Shown: piece after piece, positions 1 through 5,226 of the stretch
How the letters are laid out: the number at the start of each line of letters is the position of its first letter
Numbering within the stretch: position 1 is the stretch's first letter
Assembly (NCBI GenBank): GCA_030633365.1
Contig: DAOVSY010000231.1
Span: 1-5,226, forward strand
Direction: 5' to 3'
DNA from: Spirochaetaceae bacterium
GTDB taxonomy: Bacteria; Spirochaetota; Spirochaetia; B11-G9
Length of the DNA stretch: 5,226 bases
Position numbers and translations under genes: made by a program
Notes under the pieces: model-generated
Told to the model about the DNA's origin: nothing
The model's input: the letters and a program-made list of their open reading frames with translations, nothing else
Databases searched by the model: none

Positions 1-1170
1 AATATAATTTTTAATATAGCAACTCCACCTTCTCTTTATGGAATAATTGTAAAGAATTTGTCTTTGGCAAAATTAGTCAATAAGGGACAGAATGCCAATC
101 CTTTCCAACGTGTTATTGTGGAGAAACCTTTTGGAAGGGATTATGATTCTGCTGTAGCTTTAAACGAAGAATTACTTTCATACATAGATGATGAACAGAC
201 TTATAGAATTGATCATTACCTTGGGAAGGACACAGTTCAGAATATACTGGCTTTTAGATTTGCTAATTTAATTTTTGAAAATGTGTGGAATAGAAATTTT
301 ATAGATCATGTACAAATTACTGTTTCAGAAGAGCTTGGGGTTGGTCATAGAGCTGGATATTTTGACAATTCCGGCCTTGTAAGGGATATGCTCCAAAACC
401 ATATGCTTCAGCTTCTTTCTCTTGTTGCAATGGAGCCACCTGCAAAATTTGATGCTGAACTAATTCGTGATGAGAAGGTAAAAGTAATGAGGGCTATTCG
501 CCCATTTAAGGATATTTCATCACCCTCAACAATTATAAGGGGACAGTACAAAGAGGGCACAATTAATGGTGAACAGGAAAAGGCATATAGGGATGAAGAT
601 GGTGTTGCTCCAAATTCCTCTACAGAAACCTTTGTTGCTACCAGACTGTTTATAGATAATGTTAGATGGGAAGGGGTTCCTTTCTATATGAGAGCAGGAA
701 AAGCTCTTAAAGAGAAAAAAACCCAAATTACTATTGTATTTAAAGAAGTTCCCCACAGTATGTTTGTAAAGGATATTAAAGAAAATCCTCTGGAACCAAA
801 TGTTTTAATTTTTGGTATTCAGCCTGAACAGGGTGTTTTTCTGAAGTATCAGGCGAAAGCACCAGGATCCAAAATGTGTCTCTATCCTCTGGATATGGAT
901 TTTAATTATGCAGATGTATACGGCAGTGAACTTTCTGATGATTATGAGACTCTTTTATTGGATTGTATGATAGGAGATCAAACCTTATTCTGGAGTAAAA
1001 AGGGTGTTGAAGTATCATGGGATCTAATTACTCCAATATTGAAAGAATGGGATAAGTCAAGTTTTGATGACAAGAAGATAAAACTTTTTTTCTATGAGGC
1101 TGGTTCCTGGGGGCCAAAAGAATCTGAAGAGTTTATAAAGAATGACGGCAGAAAATGGATAGTTAAGTAA
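1..1170 (+). CDS. zwf: Glucose-6-phosphate 1-dehydrogenase, 5'-truncated by window edge
   Basis: Cytosolic enzyme of the oxidative pentose phosphate pathway: glucose-6-phosphate + NADP+ gives 6-phosphoglucono-lactone + NADPH. The frame is open from base 1 and gives 389 residues up to a TAA stop. The TTG at 58 is not the real start, because the codons before it encode the conserved stretch ATPPSLYG. Visible motifs (window residues) are EKPFGRD at 41-47, the substrate-binding signature RIDHYLGK at 69-76, RDMLQNH at 128-134, and a C-terminal GSWGP element typical of the family. Asp71, His72, Lys76 and His134 have the same spacing as Asp177, His178, Lys182 and the catalytic base His240 of the Leuconostoc mesenteroides enzyme (numbering from memory). 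About 106 N-terminal residues, including the GASGDLA nucleotide-binding loop, therefore lie outside the window, and the full length would be near 495, normal for the family. The rest is intact, with no frameshift. The stop overlaps the pgl start. NADP+ versus NAD+ preference cannot be judged without the N-terminus. Confidence 0.97.
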   Translation, partial: NIIFNIATPPSLYGIIVKNLSLAKLVNKGQNANPFQRVIVEKPFGRDYDSAVALNEELLSYIDDEQTYRIDHYLGKDTVQNILAFRFANLIFENVWNRNFIDHVQITVSEELGVGHRAGYFDNSGLVRDMLQNHMLQLLSLVAMEPPAKFDAELIRDEKVKVMRAIRPFKDISSPSTIIRGQYKEGTINGEQEKAYRDEDGVAPNSSTETFVATRLFIDNVRWEGVPFYMRAGKALKEKKTQITIVFKEVPHSMFVKDIKENPLEPNVLIFGIQPEQGVFLKYQAKAPGSKMCLYPLDMDFNYADVYGSELSDDYETLLLDCMIGDQTLFWSKKGVEVSWDLITPILKEWDKSSFDDKKIKLFFYEAGSWGPKESEEFIKNDGRKWIVK

Positions 1171-1856
1171 TGGATTTAATTAATTTTGATAATAAAGAGC
1201 AGATGAGTCTTGCTGCAGTAAGCTTTACCAGAGACCTTATTAAAGAAAAAACTTTTGGAGGGGACGTTTTTACAATTGCTCTCTCAGGCGGGAGTTCTCC
1301 TGTCCGTTATTATGAGCTCCTGGCAGAAGAAGAAATTGACTGGACACTGGTAAATATTTTTCTTGTAGATGAACGAAAAGTGTCTATTGACCATTTGCAC
1401 AGTAATTTCAGGATGATAAAAAAAGCACTTCTCTCTAAAATTGATATACCACTGGAAAATTTATTTCATTTTAAAACAGACATTATTTCAGTATCTGAAT
1501 GTGCTTTAGAGTATGAAGATCGTGTCAGAAATGTATTTACAGACAGTTATCCAGTATTTGACCTTATTGTACTTGGTGTAGGTCCGGATGGACATACAGC
1601 ATCTCTTTTCCCGGGAAAAGACCATACAGGGGAACAACACAGGCTCTTTATATCAACTCTTGCTCCAAAACCATTTGATGTACCGGAGAGACTGACTATG
1701 ACCTTGCCTCTTATAAACAGAGCAGAAAAAAGAGTTTTTATTATTTCAGGGAAAGGAAAAGCAGCAATGGTTCAGAGGGTTATTGATGAGGATAAATCTA
1801 TTCCTGCAGGGCTTATAAACTCAAATAGTACCATTTTTTTTGACAATCCATTTTAA
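1170..1856 (+). CDS. pgl: 6-phosphogluconolactonase (DevB/Pgl type)
   Basis: Hydrolyses 6-phosphogluconolactone, the product of the zwf enzyme just upstream, to 6-phosphogluconate in the cytosol. The 228-residue protein is the usual length for the DevB/SOL-type lactonase of the glucosamine-6-phosphate isomerase/lactonase superfamily, and distinct from the beta-propeller YbhE type. Motifs in order: LSGGSSP (38-44, phosphate-binding loop), DERKV (67-71) followed by SNFRM (78-82), the family hallmark GVGPDGHTASLFPG (136-149) with the presumed catalytic His142, PERLTMTLP (172-180), and SGKGKA (193-198). The ATG shares its A with the last base of the zwf TAA stop, and no good Shine-Dalgarno sequence precedes it. 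Initiation by ribosomes finishing zwf (translational coupling) is therefore likely, which supports this start. The DGHTASLFP hallmark separates it from the related glucosamine-6-phosphate deaminase NagB. The gene is complete and undamaged. Confidence 0.96.
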   Translation: MDLINFDNKEQMSLAAVSFTRDLIKEKTFGGDVFTIALSGGSSPVRYYELLAEEEIDWTLVNIFLVDERKVSIDHLHSNFRMIKKALLSKIDIPLENLFHFKTDIISVSECALEYEDRVRNVFTDSYPVFDLIVLGVGPDGHTASLFPGKDHTGEQHRLFISTLAPKPFDVPERLTMTLPLINRAEKRVFIISGKGKAAMVQRVIDEDKSIPAGLINSNSTIFFDNPF

Positions 1857-1870
1857 ACAAGCATTCAGAA

Positions 1871-1896
1871 ACCTTTTAGAAAGCATTGTGAAAGGT
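1871..1896 (+). repeat. Weak inverted repeat in the pgl-tkt gap
   Basis: ACCTTT at 1871-1876 is complementary to AAAGGT at 1891-1896. One G-T wobble and one A-T pair extend the stem to 8 bp around a 10-nt loop. It starts 14 bases after the pgl stop, where a terminator or processing hairpin might sit. However, the stem is AT-rich and no T-run follows, so it is not a convincing intrinsic terminator and may be chance. Confidence 0.3.
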
Positions 1897-1910
1897 ATAG
1901 TTAAATCATA

Positions 1911-1939
1911 TTGCATGATCTATCTCAATTTAATATACT
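1911..1939 (+). promoter_or_regulatory. Candidate sigma-70-type promoter for tkt
   Basis: A -35-like TTGCAT (1911-1916; 3 of 6 matches to TTGACA) lies exactly 17 nt from a -10-like TATACT (1934-1939; 5 of 6 matches to TATAAT). The -10 box is 47 bases before the tkt ATG, leaving a short 5' leader that contains the ribosome binding site. The placement in the only sizeable gap of the plus-strand cluster supports a separate tkt promoter. Such matches are common in AT-rich DNA, so this stays a candidate. Confidence 0.45.
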
Positions 1940-1975
1940 AAGCCACAATAATATTGTAATAAAAGAAAAATATTC

Positions 1976-1980
1976 GGAGG
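1976..1980 (+). promoter_or_regulatory. Shine-Dalgarno sequence of tkt
   Basis: GGAGG, extended by AA to GGAGGAA, ends 6 nt before the ATG at 1987. Sequence and spacing are near ideal and fix the tkt start. The strong site contrasts with the lack of one before pgl. Confidence 0.88.
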
Positions 1981-1986
1981 AATTAT

Positions 1987-3951
1987 ATGAATTTAGAAGG
2001 TGTAAAAGCAGCAGCACTCAGTATTCGTTCATTATCTATGGATCAGGTTCAGGCTGCAAACTCAGGACATCCCGGTCTGCCCATGGGGTGCGCAGAACTT
2101 GGAGCGTTATTGTATGGTGATGTTCTAAAACATAATCCTAAAGAACCTAAATGGATTGATCGTGACAGATTTGTACTCTCTGCAGGTCATGGATCAGCTT
2201 TTATATATTCTCTGCTTCACTTATCTGGATATAATCTTCCATTAGCCGAACTAAAACGTTTCAGACAGATGGGGTCTTTAACTCCTGGTCATCCTGAATT
2301 GAATCATACCGAAGGTGTTGAAACAACGACAGGCCCACTTGGAGCAGGTTTTAGTAATGCTGTGGGTATGGCTGTTGCAGAAACTTTTCTCGCTGATAAG
2401 TTCAATACAAGTGACGCTGCAGTAATAGATCACTATACTTATTCTCTTGCAGGTGATGGATGTATGATGGAAGGCCTTACATCTGAATCAGCTTCTTTAG
2501 CAGGGCATCTTGGCCTTGGAAAACTTATTGTTTTTTATGACAGTAACAAAATAACCATAGAGGGTTCTACAGAGCTTGCATTTACAGAAAATGTAAAACT
2601 GCGTTATCAGGCTTATAACTGGCAGACTCTTGAGGGTGATATGCATAATCCGGAGGATATTGCAAAACTTATCAATCAGGCTAAGGAAGAGACAGCAAAA
2701 CCAACCATAATTATACTTAAATCTATAATTGGAAAAGGTTCTCCCAATAGAGAAGGAACAGCAGGAATCCATGGAGCTCCGCTTGGAGATGAAGAAATTG
2801 TTTTAACAAGAAAAAACCTTGGTATTCCAGTAGATGAATCTTTTTATATTCATCCAGAGGCAGTTAAATATTTTGATGAAAAGAAAAGTACAGCAGGAAG
2901 TAACTATACCAAATGGATGGAATTATTTACTGCCTGGTCAAAGAAAAACCCAGAACTAAAAAAAGAGTGGGATCTTTTCTTTTCCACTGATACGGACTTA
3001 AGTAATGTTCAGTGGCCTGAATTTAAAATTGGTGACAGTGCAGCTACCAGAAAAATAAGTGGAGCTGCAATTAAGGCTCTTTCCAATGCAGTTCCTAATC
3101 TTATTGGAGGGTCGGCAGATCTTGCTCCTTCAAATAATACTGCAATGGATCATGGAGACTACAGTATTTCAAACAGAGGTGGAAGAACCCTCCATTTTGG
3201 CGTTAGAGAACATGCTATGGGAGGAGTTGCCAATGGCTTACTACTGCATGGTGGACTCCGAGCTTTCTGTGCAACATTTATGGTTTTTGCTGATTATATG
3301 CGTCCTACAGTTAGACTTGCAGCTCTTATGGGCCTTCCCACAATCTTTATTTTTACCCATGATTCTGTATTTGTTGGAGAAGATGGACCTACTCACCAGC
3401 CTGTAGAGCATTTGGCTTCCTTAAGAATTATTCCAAATGTCACTGTTCTTAGGCCAGCTGATGCTGAAGAAACAGTTGAAGCCTGGAAAATGGCAGTGGA
3501 AAATACAGCAGGGCCAACAGTTCTGGCTTTAACAAGACAGAATTTAACTGTCTTTGCAAAAAATGACTCCAACTGGAAGGAAACAATCCGGAAGGGTGCA
3601 TATATTGCATCTGATTGTAATGGAAAACCTGATGTTGTTGTTGTTGCCACAGGATCAGAAGTAAATCTGGCAATGGATGCAGCAATGGCTTCTGATAAAA
3701 ATGTAAGAGTAGTTTCCATGGTTTCCAGAGAAACATTTATTGCACAGGATAAAGCCTTTAAACAGAGCTTAATTCCTGCAGAAACAAGAACTGTTGTAGT
3801 TGAAGCTGGAGTAAGATCCGGATGGGGTGGAATTGCAACATCTGCAGAAGATTTTCTTACAATTGATACTTTTGGAATATCAGCTCCCGCAGCAGATATA
3901 AAAAAACACTTCGGGCTGACTGTTGATAATTTGGTAAAAATTATAGGTTAG
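1987..3951 (+). CDS. tkt: Transketolase
   Basis: Thiamine diphosphate- and Mg2+-dependent cytosolic enzyme that moves two-carbon units between ketose and aldose phosphates (for example xylulose-5-P + ribose-5-P to sedoheptulose-7-P + glyceraldehyde-3-P). It links the pentose phosphate pathway to glycolysis. The 654 residues match a full bacterial transketolase. The N-terminal cofactor domain shows SGHPG (26-30, His28), SAGHGS (His68), TPGHPE (His102), GPLGAGFSNAVGMA (116-129) and the cofactor/metal motif AGDGCMMEG (155-163) ending in YDSN (Asp157, Asn187), then GIHGAPL (His262). The central domain has Arg355, GGSADLAPSN (374-383, Ser382), FGVREHAMG with the catalytic Glu408, and EDGPTHQP (Asp466, His470). 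Arg517 follows. From memory these match the E. coli TktA residues, with small constant offsets. The single-chain form containing both halves, together with the substrate histidines, argues against split transketolase, DXS or dihydroxyacetone synthase. It lies 130 bp after pgl with its own ribosome binding site and probably its own promoter. No damage or unusual composition is seen. Confidence 0.98.
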   Translation: MNLEGVKAAALSIRSLSMDQVQAANSGHPGLPMGCAELGALLYGDVLKHNPKEPKWIDRDRFVLSAGHGSAFIYSLLHLSGYNLPLAELKRFRQMGSLTPGHPELNHTEGVETTTGPLGAGFSNAVGMAVAETFLADKFNTSDAAVIDHYTYSLAGDGCMMEGLTSESASLAGHLGLGKLIVFYDSNKITIEGSTELAFTENVKLRYQAYNWQTLEGDMHNPEDIAKLINQAKEETAKPTIIILKSIIGKGSPNREGTAGIHGAPLGDEEIVLTRKNLGIPVDESFYIHPEAVKYFDEKKSTAGSNYTKWMELFTAWSKKNPELKKEWDLFFSTDTDLSNVQWPEFKIGDSAATRKISGAAIKALSNAVPNLIGGSADLAPSNNTAMDHGDYSISNRGGRTLHFGVREHAMGGVANGLLLHGGLRAFCATFMVFADYMRPTVRLAALMGLPTIFIFTHDSVFVGEDGPTHQPVEHLASLRIIPNVTVLRPADAEETVEAWKMAVENTAGPTVLALTRQNLTVFAKNDSNWKETIRKGAYIASDCNGKPDVVVVATGSEVNLAMDAAMASDKNVRVVSMVSRETFIAQDKAFKQSLIPAETRTVVVEAGVRSGWGGIATSAEDFLTIDTFGISAPAADIKKHFGLTVDNLVKIIG

Positions 3952-3955
3952 GCGT

Positions 3956-3993
3956 ATCACGTAGGGGCGACCGACCGGTCGCCCCTACGTGAT
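3956..3993. repeat. Perfect GC-rich palindrome (REP/MITE-like intergenic repeat)
   Basis: A 17-bp arm (3956-3972) is perfectly complementary to 3977-3993 around a 4-nt GACC loop (3973-3976). The core arm is GTAGGGGCGACC and its complement. The arms are about 65% G+C (11 of 17) in markedly AT-rich surroundings. The element begins 4 bases after the tkt stop and ends 32 bases before the transporter stop. I recall palindromes built on GTAGGGGCGACC in the intergenic DNA of many unrelated bacteria, which suggests a dispersed, possibly transposase-mobilised repeat. The strong hairpin could also stop or stabilise transcripts from both convergent genes. It lacks a T-run on either strand, so I do not call it an intrinsic terminator. 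The palindrome is certain; its class is inferred. Confidence 0.9.
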
Positions 3994-4025
3994 GTGACCA
4001 TCAACACAATTGTCCTGATAGTACC

Positions 4026-5226
4026 CTACGCTGCCTGTTCTGCTCTCTTTCTTGGCATCTGCATAAGATAAATACCACCATATACAGCAATAGCTATCAA
4101 TGATGCAATTGCCCCATTGGCTCTAATAAAACTTCCAATTAAATGTGGTCTAAGTAGAGTAAAAGCAACTATCCCAAGAAGAATCCCCTCATACCACCTA
4201 TTTTTCTGAGTAAAATAGCCTTGAGTTAAAGCGGCAAAAGCAAACATAGCAATGACACTTGTCAGGAAAATCCACATAACATGCCATACACTTGTTATTC
4301 CAATTAAAAGAAGGTCAGTATTAAAAATAAACATAAATGGCAGAATTGCAGTTCTTATATCATAGGTAAAGCCCTGGAGACCTGTCTTAATAGGATCTGA
4401 CTTGGCTATTGCCGCTGCGGCAAAGGCTGCCAGACCTACAGGCGGAGTATCATCAGCCAGAATACCAAAGAAAAATACGAATAAGTGTGCTGCTATAAGA
4501 GGGAATACAAATCCATTTTGTGCACCTAATGTTACTATTACAGGAGCTGTAAGAGAAGCCATTACAATATAGTTGGCAGTTGTAGGCAATCCCATACCCA
4601 ATATAAGACTTGCAATTGCTGTAATTATGAGAATTAGATAAAAATTTCCTCCGGAAAGAACTTCAATTACTTCTGTAATAATTCCACCAAGTCCCAATGT
4701 TACTACACCTACAATTATTCCTGCAGAAGCCACTGCTACACCTATTCCCATCATATTTTTAGCACCGGCTATAAGAGCCTCACCAATCTGGTAGACACTC
4801 TTTTTAGCAGCCTCAATTGGTGTCATATTATGTTTTTTTGCAGTTATAATGTTCTGGGCTGGAATAATGACTGCAAGTGCTATTATAGCTCTGAAAGCCG
4901 CTAACTGTGCCGAATGACGCAGAACTACCAGTTCAAATATTAGAAAAAACAATGGAATTGTAAAATGTATGCCTTTTACAAAAGTGGGCCAGAATTTTGG
5001 AAGCTCATTTCTTGGAACTCCCTTTAAGCCTAACTTGGATGCCTCAAGATGTGTAATATACATAAGAGCAATATATGATACAACTGCAGGTATAAATGCT
5101 GCCTTAATAACCTCAAAATACTCAAGGTTACAATATTCAGCAATAATAAAAGCGGCAGCTCCCATAATTGGAGGCATCAACTGTCCATTTGTACTGCAGG
5201 CAACTTCTACAGCCCCTGCTTTGTAG
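4026..5226 (-). CDS. TRAP transporter fused permease (DctQ-DctM type, TAXI family), 5'-truncated by window edge
   Basis: C-terminal part of an inner-membrane tripartite ATP-independent periplasmic (TRAP) permease. Such permeases import a solute delivered by a periplasmic receptor, driven by an ion gradient. The minus-strand frame is open through the right edge and gives 399 residues ending in a TAG stop (4026-4028). The first candidate starts near 5180 are internal, because the codons before them encode VEVACSTNGQL, leading into MPPIMGAAAF, a conserved block of these fused permeases. Further hallmarks are GMGLPTTANY (about residues 210-219) and LADDTPPVGLAAFAAAAIA (256-274), then NTDLLLIG (about 302-309). 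Roughly ten or more hydrophobic segments are visible, so the protein is clearly polytopic. Family members are usually above 600 residues, so the small DctQ-like part and the first DctM helices lie outside. The protein ends in a short basic tail, PRKRAEQAA. No solute receptor gene is in the window, and the substrate cannot be told. The gene is convergent with tkt and probably not co-regulated with it. Confidence 0.93.
   Translation of the reverse strand, partial: YKAGAVEVACSTNGQLMPPIMGAAAFIIAEYCNLEYFEVIKAAFIPAVVSYIALMYITHLEASKLGLKGVPRNELPKFWPTFVKGIHFTIPLFFLIFELVVLRHSAQLAAFRAIIALAVIIPAQNIITAKKHNMTPIEAAKKSVYQIGEALIAGAKNMMGIGVAVASAGIIVGVVTLGLGGIITEVIEVLSGGNFYLILIITAIASLILGMGLPTTANYIVMASLTAPVIVTLGAQNGFVFPLIAAHLFVFFFGILADDTPPVGLAAFAAAAIAKSDPIKTGLQGFTYDIRTAILPFMFIFNTDLLLIGITSVWHVMWIFLTSVIAMFAFAALTQGYFTQKNRWYEGILLGIVAFTLLRPHLIGSFIRANGAIASLIAIAVYGGIYLMQMPRKRAEQAA

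Noticed and set aside
58..1170. zwf beginning at the TTG at 58
   Set aside because: The frame continues to base 1 and encodes conserved dehydrogenase sequence (ATPPSLYG) before this codon. No binding site precedes it, and about 106 family residues would be missing.
1834..1841. Run of eight T near the end of pgl, as a slippage site or terminator
   Set aside because: It lies within the coding frame six codons before the stop and no hairpin precedes it. Such runs are expected in AT-rich genes.
1950..1974. AATATT repeated just upstream of the tkt Shine-Dalgarno sequence, as a regulatory hairpin or riboswitch
   Set aside because: A 6-bp all-AT stem is too unstable, and the leader after the promoter candidate is too short for a recognisable riboswitch.
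1911..2120. A 69-codon plus-strand reading frame spanning the tkt start
   Set aside because: It is out of frame with tkt and overlaps the tkt signals. It starts with a TTG inside the promoter candidate and resembles no known protein.
2497..3736. Open frames antisense to or out of frame with tkt
   Set aside because: The tkt frame is conserved throughout with all catalytic residues. The others are Cys-, Leu- or Ser-rich shadow translations with no plausible start signals.
4006..4013. Short palindrome ACAATTGT in the convergent gap
   Set aside because: An 8-base AT-rich palindrome is expected by chance and has no partner site.
3983..4030. CCCTACG repeated at 3983-3989 and 4024-4030, the second covering the permease stop codon
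   Set aside because: Seven bases are too few to argue that the repeat seeded or replaced the permease C-terminus. The protein ending looks ordinary.
4026..5180. Permease gene starting at the TTG or ATG near 5175-5180
   Set aside because: Upstream codons to the window edge keep coding for the conserved VEVACSTNGQL block, so these are internal codons of a longer gene.
4969..5226. An 85-codon plus-strand reading frame at the right edge
   Set aside because: It lies wholly antisense to the well-conserved permease gene, and its translation looks like a reverse-frame shadow.

Overview
This window is a piece of an AT-rich bacterial chromosome. It holds four protein genes, of which the outer two run off the window edges. 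Three plus-strand genes encode pentose phosphate pathway enzymes: glucose-6-phosphate dehydrogenase (zwf, N-terminus missing), 6-phosphogluconolactonase (pgl) and transketolase (tkt). A convergent minus-strand gene encodes the C-terminal part of a TRAP transporter fused permease of the TAXI-associated type. The overall character of the proteins, especially the transketolase N-terminus, reminds me of spirochaetes. This is an impression from memory, not something I could test, and I hold it with moderate-to-low confidence.

Layout. Positions 1-1170 are the 3' four-fifths of zwf. Its reading frame is open to base 1, so the TTG at 58 is not the start. pgl (1170-1856) overlaps the zwf stop by one base (TAATG), which suggests translational coupling in one transcript. 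A 130-bp gap (1857-1986) follows, with a weak hairpin, a plausible sigma-70-type promoter (TTGCAT, 17 nt, TATACT) and a strong Shine-Dalgarno sequence. tkt (1987-3951) is complete. The 74-bp gap between the convergent tkt and transporter genes (3952-4025) is dominated by a perfect GC-rich palindrome with a 17-bp stem and 4-nt loop. It stands out from the AT-rich surroundings and looks like a dispersed REP/MITE-type intergenic repeat. The fused permease gene occupies 4026-5226 on the minus strand, and its frame is open through the right edge.

How the genes work together. Zwf oxidises glucose-6-phosphate to 6-phosphogluconolactone and makes NADPH. Pgl hydrolyses the lactone to 6-phosphogluconate. 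Transketolase interconverts pentose, triose, tetrose and hexose phosphates in the non-oxidative branch. 6-Phosphogluconate dehydrogenase is not in the window. The transporter is on the other strand and has no evident functional tie to the sugar genes.

I see no CRISPR array, tRNA, rRNA, transposase or novel multi-gene system. The only feature not explained by housekeeping genes is the palindrome at 3956-3993.
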